The translations under genes and the position numbers were made by a program. Below, piece after piece: positions 21,851 through 32,567 of a DNA stretch of 64,000 nt. Origin of the DNA: Anastatus disparis (lineage: Eukaryota > Arthropoda > Insecta > Hymenoptera > Eupelmidae); the NCBI GenBank assembly GCA_017163975.1, contig JAFFSR010000245.1:1999001-2063000 (forward strand), in the 5' to 3' direction. Each line of letters opens with the position of its first letter. Within the stretch, counting starts at the first letter, position 1. The notes under the pieces were generated by a model. That model was not told the origin of the DNA. It was given only the letters and a program-made list of their open reading frames with translations, and made no database searches.

Positions 21851-22146
21851 TGTGGCTATTGACAATTGCGAGTCTTCCGAGCGGACCTTTATAACCAGAT
21901 CTCTACCTCAGGCCGAAATCTGCTCTAACAACACCAAGTAATCGAAAACTGTTTTCGGTGTTTATGTCACATTCAGTTGGTTTAAACACCGAAAACATTT
22001 ATCTCTTACCTATACACAATCACCTAATCGATCGACGAAGTTACGTAGGCAGCAGCCACCCGTCCAAGTAATAACCGCGCCCAATGCTGCTTAACTTCGC
22101 CGAACGGCTGAGGTGCAGTTCCGTAACCCGACCAATGTGCCGGTAC
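21850..22146 (-). ncRNA. 5S-rRNA-derived SINE (SINE3-like)
   Basis: Read on the minus strand from about 22146, the sequence matches the internal promoter half of eukaryotic 5S rRNA: GAAGTTAAGCAGCATTGGG (box A region) then CGCGGTTATTACTTGGACGG and GTGGCTGC (intermediate element and box C), at 22103-22047. The 5S-like part runs into an unrelated body of about 190 bp containing a 14-bp perfect hairpin (21951-21996), so it is a 5S-headed composite rather than a plain 5S gene. Transcription would be by RNA polymerase III (family knowledge). There is no clear target duplication, and the 3' edge is approximate. Confidence 0.7.
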
Positions 22147-22389
22147 ATTTTTTTAATTAAATAACAATAATAAGAACGTGAGATACGAGTAAAACTAAAG
22201 TTAATACCAGTGTAACATATGAAACGAAGATGTAATACTATTGTATCATCATTATTAAACGATTAAAGCAAATATTTGAAATTACAGGTTTAACATTTTT
22301 CTGTTTTGATTTATCATTCATGAAATGTTCAAATTTTTTTTATTTATAGTTTTTTCTTTCCTTTCTCGATTCATCATTCTAGTATTTGC

Positions 22390-22645
22390 TCTTTTACAAC
22401 TTTCGTTTTTATTTTACGAATTATCATTCGTAAAGTGCATAGGTTTTGTTAATTATTGATTTTAGGAGTACTCATGTAATGCGGCGGATTTATGACACTT
22501 GTGCTATAAAATAGTATACGATACTTGAGACTTGAGTAGCCCATTGCACGACGTGATTATCAGTTTCGCTACGCTCGGGCAATAACTTAACCTCGTGCAA
22601 TAATGGGCCACTTAAGTCACATGTATCGTAATATACTATTTTATC
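22390..22645 (-). repeat. Dispersed palindromic repeat P, copy 1
   Basis: The core 22505-22640 is an imperfect hairpin (ATACGATACTTGAG...CCCATTGCACGA against TCGTGCAATAATGGGCCACTTAAG...). An inverted-orientation copy at 43485-43725 matches over the core and the flanking GTCATAAATCC and GAATGATAATTCGTAAA. Confidence 0.8.
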
Positions 22646-23620
22646 ATCAGTTATTTCTTGACATATAACATAATCAGGTAAAATATAATAAACGAATGAA
22701 TTTTTTTTTAATTTTGAAACAAATATTATGTATTGTTTTAATATACATTAATATATTATTAGTATATTATGAGTAATCTACAATTATAATTTTTATTATA
22801 ACATGATTGTTGCTATGTCAATTTTTCTAAAAATTACTATTTAATGTTTTAAGAAGAAAGCTACGTTAGCCTTGACAAATTTGCCGATTGCATGATTTAA
22901 TTTTCAGAAATTTGTTCAAAAAGTTTGATTAAAATCATTGACCTAAAATATTTTACTTGAATGTTTAATATACAATTTAATAAAAAAATCTGTTTTATTT
23001 ATCAATTTTTCATCAATAAAAAAATATATTCAGAATGTTTAAGAAATAATGGTTTCAAACAATAAATTATAAATAAACATTTAATTTGATTAATAAACAA
23101 TTAACATTGAGTGACGTCACAAGGATGTGACGATACGTATCACATCGCATTATACATATATATAAAAATTGTATTAACTTATACTGACTATAACTTTTGT
23201 AATTCATTAAATTTTGAAAAAAAAAATTCGGGTCTTTTATTTTTTTGTATTCTACTTGATGGATATAATACATTTTTTCATTAAACATGCTAATAATATT
23301 TAATAAAAATCAAATTTTGTAATAAAATTTAATAAAAATACTAATAAAATAAAATTTAAATTTTTCAAATATTGATATCATTTTATAAAGAAAGGTTACG
23401 TTACAGAAGAGAAAAGCGTTGTGGAAAATATCTACATGATGTTACATTGAGGATATGAGAGTAAAAAATTGTAAGAAAAAAACGTTACGTAGTTTATAGA
23501 TGACCCCTAAGCCTTACATCGTCAGCAAATAAAAATTATTCATTGCAGCTGTATTGTTTATCGGCTTCACTGCTAACATCTTATTAGATTTTATCGAAAA
23601 TTCATTATAATTTAACTCTA
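22646..23620. other. AT-rich spacer
   Basis: Nothing recognised. Confidence 0.5.
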
Positions 23621-24057
23621 CCAGGAGGCTTATTCAGTAATATCGTAACGTCTAACGGCAAGCTTAACGCCAACGCGCGCATGCGCAGTAATCATTTTTC
23701 AGCAAACACTATCGAATATCGCGAACGTTATCAGAGATCATGTTGACGTAACGACGAAAATGTTCTAAACTGAAGCGCTAAGTCGATTTTATCGACAAAT
23801 TTTACAACCAATTTGAAGCTCGGTTGTAAATTGTACGTTAAATTGTAAAACGTTATATTATGCATAACATATGTATATGCATTGACAGAAAAGATTTCTA
23901 GAAACAAAAGAATTACTCCGACTTGATTTGATCATTCAAATGGAATAATAATTTTTTAGATGTAGGTAACTAGATGTTTGAATTAATTTCTTGCTTCACA
24001 GATTTTAAGTTATATCTAAAAGAATCGAGATATCTTTTCTGTCAGTGTATGTATATA

Positions 24058-24094
<37 letters not shown>

Positions 24095-24986
24095 GGAACA
24101 TTGTTTTATTATTATTTACATTAGTAATCATAAAAATTATTTGTAATCATACATGGTTAAATGGTAAATTGTGTATAATTTAAAATTCAATTGGATCTGC
24201 AGGTTTTAAAGTGACTTACATGTACTTTAATAAAAACGAACAGAAAAAAATAATATAAATATTGTTTTAAATAAACTTATCTTATCACCAATAAAAAACG
24301 TTTTTCAATAAAATTATATATTAATCTAAATTTGCATTTTATATTCTATAGCATCAACTACAGTTTCTCGATTGAATTGTTAAGTTTGCTGCTGAACTTA
24401 AAAATATTAGTTTTTAAAATTTCGTCTTTCAAAATAAAAATGTTGGCTTGGATAATGTTGAGTTAGAAGAATATATAATAGAAACATGAATACAGATATA
24501 TTTCTAATATGAATGTTACGTGTTGTGTGTTTTAAGGCAAATGTTGTTAAAATTCCTTTTTTTCTGCATTGGGATTTAAAATGAGTGGATCATGATATTT
24601 TTTCTAATTATTATTTTGGATATATAATTAGTAGCATATAAAATTAAATAAGTTATAAAATATTACTTAAGTTTTCATAATACAAGATCTAATATAAATC
24701 TACAAAAAAACTAGTAAAATTATAATTTATTTGCGTATAAATATGTCAAAAACTTAAACAATTTTTTTTGTAATCATGTTTATTTTGATGTAATAATTGT
24801 TTGAAATTCTTTTAATTTTGAATATTTATTTTGTAAATGTCTGTTGTAAAAGATTTAATAATAAGCTAAAACATTTTTTCATATGTGTTTATTGATTACT
24901 TGAGAAAGTAGAGTCCTTAACGCTTTTCGACGTCGAAACGTTAAGTCAATCGTTATCGTTAAAAAGTTAGTGAATAACCCCCCAGG
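23621..24986. mobile_element. ~1.37-kb non-autonomous element, CCAGGAGGCTTATTCA ends
   Basis: The left end CCAGGAGGCTTATTCAGTAA and the reversed right end CCTGGGGGGTTATTCACTAA are inverted repeats, continuing to TAACG-rich subterminal sequence on both sides. No transposase. An internal imperfect palindrome (23873-24058, GCATTGACAGAAAAGATxTCT arms) abuts a (TA)n tract. Confidence 0.6.
24060..24091. repeat. (TA)n microsatellite
   Basis: Sixteen TA units at the edge of the internal palindrome. Confidence 0.95.
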
Positions 24987-25072
24987 GGTCGTATTTTGTA
25001 AGCATAACGCTGTCGTTATGCTAACTTTTAACACTACTGCGCATGTGATAAAGTTACAGAATTAGGCCCCAG
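24982..25072. repeat. ~90-bp mini-MITE, CCAGGGGTCGTATTTTGTAA ends
   Basis: The left end CCAGGGGTCGTATTTTGTAA pairs with the reversed right end CCTGGGGCCTAATTCTGTAA. An inner palindrome AAGCATAACG..CGTTATGCTAA is present. It overlaps the right end of the 1.37-kb element, and both contain ...GCGCATG.... Confidence 0.65.
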
Positions 25073-25162
25073 GCTTATAATTTATCGAATTTTCGTCATG
25101 AATCATCGACATATTTGAGGAATTTTTTGTGATCTTTTTTATAAAATGTAATTATATTACTA

Positions 25163-25546
25163 ACAAGGAGAACATTCCACCTTCAGGAAACGAATTCGGC
25201 TGAAACTGCATATTATTTTATTATGAAAAAAATAAAACCGTTTTTTTCTTTCCTTTGAATAGGCTCTTTTGGATACAGCCATTTTTTCGAAAATATAAAA
25301 AGGATAAAATATAAAAAATGTATAAAAGATTAAAGTACAGATTAAATGTTTTAACTTCAGCTTTATTTTAATAAAAAAGCTTTAATAGTTCAAAACTTAC
25401 AGGTGATTGAAATACGCTAGTAAAAAAACGTAAAAAATTTATCAATGTTACATGCTAAAAATATTGAAAAATATGTAGAAATTTTTAATTAGACACAACT
25501 TCTGAACTACAAAAGCTTTTTCAATAAAACTTAAATTAATCATTTA
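25163..25546 (+). repeat. Foldback element FB1, copy 2 (right arm lost)
   Basis: Starts ACTAACAAGGAGAACATTCC and follows FB1 copy 1 through the left arm and centre. It breaks off after CTTAAATTAATCATTTAA, so most of the right arm is missing. Confidence 0.8.
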
Positions 25547-25743
25547 ACACTAGAAAAAGTAGCACTTTTAGCTACAGTTAAAATGACTCACACGCCTCTT
25601 GTCGGCGCCTTCCGTGCCTCACGTGAAAATATCTCTTGAGAAGAAATATGAACTTGACCTATCCCAAACTGTTGCTTAAAGACGTAGGCTCGTGTTTATA
25701 AACTCAACGACTGTATTCTATCTTTGTCTCTCTCATGATACTA

Positions 25744-26704
25744 CAGTACCATCTATAAATTCGTGAACAAAATTTTGAAAATATCGCTCCATTTAAGAGC
25801 ATTATCTCTAGTTCTAATGGTTGCAAAATAAATATCAAAAAAGTAAATTAAAGTATACAAAAAATACTAACTTTTTATGGTGTTTTAAAATTTTCCAAAC
25901 CATTTTTTCCATTTTTTATCCTTTTTTAAAGAAATGTCAATTTTTCACATTTTTAAACATTTTTTCAATCACTTATATCTTTTTTGAAAATGATTATTAA
26001 TGAAAAATTTCGACGGGAATCGAGAGAATTCTAAAAAATCTAAAATTTATCATTGATGGTTTTTTTTCTACAAAGCTTATTTAGCTAGTTATAAGCGATT
26101 CAATGTTGAGAAGTATTATAATAAAATTACGAATAATTTAACGGAATCATCAATGTAAATTTAATTATTTCAACATATTTGTATATAAACTTTTTTTAAT
26201 TATTCATTGTCATAATTTTTTAGGAAAAAACTTTAATTTTTGATAAAATAACACTTAATTTTTCAAGAAATATGAAAAAAAATAGTCTGAATCATTATTT
26301 GCGTATTATTATTCGTGTTTTTATTATACTACATCACAACACTCAATTATTTATAACTGCCTAAATAAGCTTCGTAGAAAAAAAAACCATAAGTGATAAA
26401 TTTTAGATTTTTTAGAATTCTTACGATTCCGGTCGGAATTTTTCACTAATAATCATTTTCAAAAAAGATATAAGTGATTGAAAAAATGTTTAAAAATGTG
26501 AAAAATTGACATTTCTTTAAAAAAGAGTAAAAAATGGAAAAAATGGTTTGGAAAAATTTTTGTACACCATAAAAAGTTATTATTTTTCGTATACTTTAAT
26601 TTACTTTTTCGATTTTTATTCTGCGACCATTAAAATAAGAGATAACGCTATTTAAAGGAGCGATGTTTTTCAAAATTTTGTTCGCGAATTTATGGACAGT
26701 ATTG
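25744..26704. mobile_element. Palindromic Tc1/mariner-type MITE, 961 bp
   Basis: Flanked by TA at 25742-25743 and 26705-26706. The ends are CAGTACCATCTATAAATTCG and reversed CAATACTGTCCATAAATTCG, continuing into arms of about 350 bp that pair nearly throughout (CATTTTTTCCATTTTTTATC, AAAATTTATCA). Transcripts across it would fold into one long hairpin. No ORF. Confidence 0.85.
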
Positions 26705-26908
26705 TATGTACGTTGCGTTTATAAATTTAAACGGATTGTATTCTAATAAAATATGATAGTAAACTTTGAAATCTTTTCTTATAAATAGTGTAGTGTTGTA
26801 AATACTGTACACACTCTTTTTTCTCATTTTAACTCATAAATAGTGTATAAAAGAATAAAAGAGGCCTGTGCGTGTGTTTCGCTCTCTCTATCTCTCTCTC
26901 TCTTTTTT

Positions 26909-26943
26909 GGATGTGGTAGCCCTTCAAAAGGGCTACCACATCC
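26909..26943. repeat. Perfect 15-bp hairpin
   Basis: GGATGTGGTAGCCCT, a 5-base loop, and its exact reverse complement. It lies just upstream of the truncated 5' end of LINE B, after a (TC)n tract. Confidence 0.9.
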
Positions 26944-27388
26944 TTTTTGTAAGAGCATTATGGCCTAAAGAGGTCTATTTTCTATTGGCTAAGACGAAGA
27001 CTACTTCTAGAGAATTAAACTACGAGTGGCTTTTCGTTACTGATCTAAAAGTCTATACGAGATCTATATTCATTGCAGGTCATGATCTGATTAAGCTTGA
27101 ATTTAAGCTTTCTAGGTCTGAAAGGATTACTAAATTTTTTGTAACAAGGAACTTTGCACCTCAGATTTCGAGTGCTCATACTGTTGATGCAAAGGTTGAT
27201 ATGTTCTCTTCTGGTATAGTTAAGGCTTTTGACAAGTTTGCGCCTGAAAAGTTAATAAAGATTACCAGTAAGCGTAAACCTTAGGTCGATCATGATATCA
27301 GGTTACTTATGAAAAATCGTGATGAGTGTTACAAACTGGCTATGAGAACTGGGTCAGATGACACTTACGCTCGTTTCAAGTCACTTAA

Positions 27389-27920
27389 GAGGCGGTCGGA
27401 ACCATTTGCTGCTTGGTGGCGCTGCGATCAGGTGAGAGAAAAATATAAAATATTTTTTATTTAGCAATTTAAAATTTACTGAAACAATAATATACTTTTA
27501 ATCTTGTCATTTCCTCTAGCCATATATATGTAGAATAATTATTAATATTAATTTTGTTTGAAAAGTCTAAAATATTGTTATAAAGCGAAAAATGCGGCGC
27601 GAGGTAGAGCCGACGTAAACATTAGCATACATCATTCTTTAGTATTGCTCTCTCTGTCGCACTAAGGGAAGGTGCACGCATGTTTACATCGGTCCTACGT
27701 TGCATCGCATTTTTCGCTTTATAACAATATTTTAGACTTTTTAAACAAGATAAGTATTAATAATTATTCTACATATAGACGGCTGGAGGAAATGACAACA
27801 TTAAAAGTATATTGTCGTCTCAGAAAATTGTAAATAGCTGTATAAAAAATATTTAATAGATTTCTCTCACCTGACCGCAGCGCCACCCTATATGTAGCGG
27901 CGAATAGACCCGACCGCCTC
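27389..27920. mobile_element. TTAA palindromic element, 532 bp (GAGGCGGTCGG ends)
   Basis: TTAA at 27385-27388 and 27921-27924. The ends are GAGGCGGTCGGAACCATTTG and reversed GAGGCGGTCGGGTCTATTCG, then GGTGGCGCTGCG(A/G)TCAGGTG on both sides. The arms pair over most of the length. No ORF. Confidence 0.9.
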
Positions 27921-27924
27921 TTAA

Positions 27925-28618
27925 GGATGTTCTATGATTATATCAAAATGTATAGAAATGCATGAAACTTCAAAATATGATAATTTAACATATATAGAAA
28001 AAGCTAGAATTTTTTCAGTATTTTTTATCGCGAGTTTTTTATTAAAAATCTAGTTTAAAAATAGTCCCAAATAACGTTGCTCTTATGGGAGACTGAAGCA
28101 ATTTTTGCTTATGTCTTGAATTTTTCATATACGCAATGTACAGAATTAAAAAAAAACTGATATTATGAAAGAATAGGTTTTAAGGAATAATTTGATATTT
28201 TGTTTTTTATACCTCATCGGAAATTTCGCAAAGATAAATGTACTTAAAGTTTATATTTTTATTCATTATAGGAACACTATCACAAAAAAATGAAAAAGTT
28301 GGCAGCGCCGTACAAATATATATAGATATACTTATCTGGTAGTCTTTATAACAGCTGACTTACGAACGTAAGTTTTGAGGTTATAATACGAAGGAAGACT
28401 GTGATGCGTCAATAATTTATATAAAAAGTAAATGAATAATTTATATAAAAACTAAAAAAGTTAATATCCAATCATATTTTATGGTTTTACATTTATTTTT
28501 TATGTAATTTATTTTGACTGATTTTTTTTTCTAAGATTGGTAGCTCTACATCTTTCAATGCTTTTAACCCATGTCTCCCCTGTCCCCCCTACCCTCCCTT
28601 TGGCATCATAGAACATCC
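27925..28618. mobile_element. TTAA element, 694 bp (GGATGTTCTATGAT ends)
   Basis: Shares its left TTAA (27921-27924) with the preceding element; its right TTAA is at 28619-28622. The ends are GGATGTTCTATGAT and the exact inverse ATCATAGAACATCC. The interior is AT-rich and non-coding. Confidence 0.88.
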
Positions 28619-29281
28619 TTAAAATAAGGTTTTTAATTCTCTTAGTAAATTAAAAAACGACTATATTGCTAGTAAAATTTCCTCAGCTTCTACAGTCAAG
28701 AGCAAAGGGTCTGAACTGCGTAAATTTGGCCTTGCTAGTAGTGCTCTGCCTTCACCTCTTGAGTATTTCTCTTCATCAGTGCTTCTAAAGCATTATACCT
28801 CTGTCTCTTCTCAGAGCCCAGCATCAACTGATGCTGATGTTGATCGGGTTCTTGCCATACCGCTTAGAATGGATCTTCCGGTGTTTAGTTTTGTTTCAGT
28901 TGACCCTTCTAACCTTGTGAATCTTCTTCGTTTATCCAGCTCTAAGGCGGTTGGTCTTGATCACATATTAGCTGATATGCTCAAGATGATTGGTGGTTCT
29001 GTGTCCACAAGTTTGGCTTCTATCGTGAATGACTCCTTAACTCTTGGCCATTTTCCTGAGACCTGGAAAAGGGTATTTCTTTTTCTCCTGGCAAAACAAA
29101 CTAAAATGGAAGACCTGTCTCAAACTGGTGCTATAGCTAAGCTATGTAAAGTCTCCAAGGTTCTTGAAAGGGTTGTGCACTCACAGTTATTGGCTCATCT
29201 TGAGTCTAACTGTTTACTTGACTGTTACCACTCTGGCTTTGGAAAAGGTCATAGTACTCAGACCGCTCTTTCACTCTTTAT

Positions 29282-29728
29282 TTAAATTGAGCATGAATTT
29301 ATATAGCAGCGACTTCACTCACTTAATTGTTAACTGTTATTGCATATGAAGTTAATATTGCTATTGGCTAATTATTTATTTCTATTATGTATTATATTAG
29401 AAATGTTACTTATTTGAATCTGCGTTAAGCTCTACTTTTTAAATTTTACCTTTGTGTATTTTATTATTATGTTTTTCATATTTTTGTACTTTATTGCAAT
29501 AATTAATGTTATATTGCACATAGTTGCTTATTTTATATATGATATTCAAATTGATTTTCTATGCGTTTATCTAAATCATTGTTATTATTTTTATATGATT
29601 ATCATTAGAAAAATGTATATTTTGTTTTCAAATTTGATCTCTTACTTGTTATTATTAAATGTAATACAACATTGTAATTGATTATTCAGTGCTAGACAGG
29701 GTTCTAACCCAAGTCCAAATAAATTAAG

Positions 29729-29764
<36 letters not shown>

Positions 29765-29765
29765 A
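29282..29765 (+). repeat. LINE 3'-UTR fragment with (TC)n tail
   Basis: AT-rich, non-coding, ending AAATAAATTAAGTCTCTCTC with a long (TC)n run (29726-29765). This resembles the 3' ends of LINEs A to C, so I read it as a heavily 5'-truncated LINE copy; alternatively it is a displaced 3' UTR. Confidence 0.5.
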
Positions 29766-31849
29766 TATACAGCCCTTAGAGACTCTCTGCCACAATGTCA
29801 TCCTTGACAAGTTGGTAGACAGCTGTACCAAAATCTTAGTCGACACTTTCGATGCTCACGCTCCTCTGAAACTAACTATAATACGGCCTCGTAGCAAGCC
29901 TTGGGTTTCTAACGATCTGCGTCTACTTATGCGTCAACGTGATCGTGCGTATAGATGGGCGATCAGATCTGGTAAATCGGCGGACATTGAAAGGCACAGA
30001 ACTTTGAGGAACTTTATCTCAAATAAGCTCGATACAGCTAAGTTGCTGTACATATCTGATCGCATTGAACGGGCGAATAATTCGAGAGCAAAATGGTCGA
30101 CTCTTCACAAATTGGGCCTTGCTAACAAGGCGCTTTCCTCTCCCTCTTCAATACTTCTCGGCATCGGCTCTTTTATCTTATTACTCTGGCATCTCTCGGT
30201 GGTCCACCTTTATCTTCATTGAATGTCAAAGATATTCTTTGTCTGACTCGTTACCGGTCTTTGAGTTTCGAGAAATGGGCACCGAGACGGTCAGCAGTCT
30301 CATTTCTGCGGCAGAATCTAGGTCTTCTGGTCCGAATGGTATCACGGTGCCAATGTTAAAGTTGGCCGCTCAATCCTTTGCTGAACCATTGGCCCAGTTA
30401 GTTAATGCCTCTTTAAGACTCTCAGCCTTTCCATCTAGTTGGAAGAAGTTCTACCTACTCCCATTGGCTAAGCTAAAGTCCATGGACAATCCGGGCCAAA
30501 TTGCAGCTAGGCCGATTGCTAGGTTATGTGAGCCATCGAAGGTCCTAGAGAGGGTGGTTAATCGTCAGCTTCTCAACCACATCAATGCAAATAACTTGCT
30601 TAACGAGCATCAAGCGGGCTTTCGAGCGGGCAACAACACACAGACAGCACTCCTCAATATCTTAGAGAACGCTCGCACGGCCATTGACAGGAGAATGGTA
30701 ACAGCCCTTCTCTTGTTTGATTTTTCAAAAGCCTTCGTTACGGTATCTCATAGGCTAATTCTTCGCAAATTACGCCGTCTCAATTGCTCAGATAAGGTAA
30801 TACTCTGGTTTGCTTCCTACCTTCAGGGCCGTACACAGGCAATTGAGGATCCAGCGAATGGCATGGCAGGTGAATGGGCGTTCTTAAACACTGGTGTACC
30901 ACAGGGTAGTGTGTTGGGCCCTTTGCTATTCTTTATCTTCATTGATGACCTCTTTAGTGTCCTACGTTTTTGCAGACACATGTTGTTTGCTGATGATTTG
31001 CAAATTTGTCGCTCCTTCTTTCCCAATGATATCTCTGACGAGTTAATAAATATCAATTCTGACATCTCCGCTTTGACTCTCTGGGCAACTGCCAATGGCC
31101 TTACCATCAATGCAGCTAAAACTCAGGCTATTATCATTGGTAGTGAGCAATATGTCTCTCGTCTCTCTCACCAAGATTCCTCCTCTTCTCTGATAGTTAA
31201 TGGCGAGTGCATACCATTTGCCACTGAGGTCAAGAGCCTTAGTGTCTGGATAAACCAGACCTTAAATTGGGAAAAACAAGTTTTGTCTATTGTTCGTAGG
31301 GTCCATGGTTCACTTCATTCGCTGAGATTCTACAAACGCTCTTTCTCTCGAGGCCTTAGGCAGAGGCTGGTTGAATCACTCATCTTCCCGATCTTTGACT
31401 ATGCCTGTGTTGTCTATGATGACCTCTTTCAGTATCAGAACCTGAAATTTCATAGGGCCCTTAATGCATGTGTCAGGTTCGTTTTCGGTAACATCAAGGC
31501 CCAGGAAAGAGTGTCGCCATACAGGCTTATGCTTGGTTGGCTGTCGGTCGAGAGAAGGAGAAGCTATTTTCTTCAATCCTTGGCTTTCTCAATAATCTCC
31601 TCAGGGTGTCCGTCCTACTTGGCTCGACGCTTTTCGAGAGTCAACCATGATGTGGTTGTTAGGTCATCATCTCGTAGGCCCCCCAGAGTACTGATCTGTC
31701 CCACTGCTCGCACTAGTGCCCTTCAACAATCTTTCATTAATCGGGCTAATGTAGGCAGTGAAACACCCTTGGTTTTCGATATGGGCTTAATCCCTCGATT
31801 TAAGAAGCACACCTTCGACCACCTAATAAACGCCGATCTTGGGAACTGA
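29766..31849 (+). pseudogene. LINE C reverse transcriptase (one frameshift)
   Basis: The open frame to 30222 encodes the endonuclease-RT linker (PWVSNDLRLLMRQRDRAYRW); a frameshift near 30160 then leads into a frame open to 31849. This holds all RT blocks: SRSSGPNGITVPMLKL, GFRAGNNTQTALLN, FDFSKAFVTVSHRL, GVPQGSVLGPLLF, and the catalytic FADDLQIC (FADD in place of YADD), then LTINAAKTQAIIIGS and the C-terminal thumb region. The product copies element RNA into DNA at the target nick. The first endonuclease motifs are absent, so it is not autonomous. Among the retroelement copies here it is the best preserved. Confidence 0.9.
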
Positions 31850-32044
31850 GAGGTATCACGGTGACCCCCATCATAGTTTTACTTCATTATGTTTTTTTCT
31901 TTTTTTTATACTACACATCAATTATACTTGTTAATTTTGCTTTAGTTGATTACATTTTTATTTTTATTCATAGTTATTAATACATATGTATATGCTACAT
32001 TGAGCCATACGGGGTTTAACCCCATGGCTAAATAAATATTTGTC
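29766..32044 (+). mobile_element. LINE C: 5'-truncated LINE with near-complete RT
   Basis: Inserted within the RT of LINE B. It starts inside the ORF2 linker, contains the whole RT, and ends with a 3' UTR whose last part is GGGGTTTAACCCCATGGC followed by AAATAAATATTTGTCTATGTC and a TCTATG simple tail. Confidence 0.85.
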
Positions 32045-32183
32045 TATGTCTATGTCTCCTCAGAAAGATGTCTTCACTAGACATTCCTAATTCAGTTGTC
32101 AAATGGTTTGCATCTTACCTATGTGACAGGCGGCAGGCAGTCATTGATGAGAATGGTAACATCTCTGACTATATCACTCTTAA

Positions 32184-32567
32184 GAGCAGGCCGGGTTCGC
32201 TGTCCTTGTCTAATCGGCATTTTTGTTATTTACTCAAGTATTAAACGGGGTATCTGCAAATTGAAGGTTAAGCGCAATAGATATTATTATTACAAATATT
32301 TATGCACAAGAAAAAAAAAATCTATCGCTTTGTTTTTGAGAAAAGTAAGGAACGCGAAAATATTATAAACATAATCTTTTACTTCAGCGTTCCTTACTTT
32401 TCTCAAAAAACAAATGGGAGGATTTTTTTTCTTGTGCATAGATATTCATAATAATAATATCTATTGCGATCAACCTTTATTTTGAAGATACACCGTTTAA
32501 TACTTGAGTAAATAACAAACAACTCAATTGTTACTCGGTCGGTATCAGGTTCTACTCCGGCCTGCCG
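32184..32567. mobile_element. TTAA palindromic MITE (related family), copy in LINE B
   Basis: TTAA at 32180-32183 and 32568-32571. The left end is GAGCAGGCCGGGTTCGCTGT then CCTTGTCTAATCGGCA; the right end keeps GGCCTGC before TTAA but the adjacent ~35 bases have diverged. The inner arms (TTTGTTATTTACTCAAGTAT and inverse) pair well. It interrupts the LINE B RT just before the VPQGS motif. Confidence 0.85.

Noticed and set aside
22047..22146. Functional 5S rRNA gene
   Set aside because: Only the internal half of 5S is matched, base changes are many, and the sequence continues into a non-5S body.
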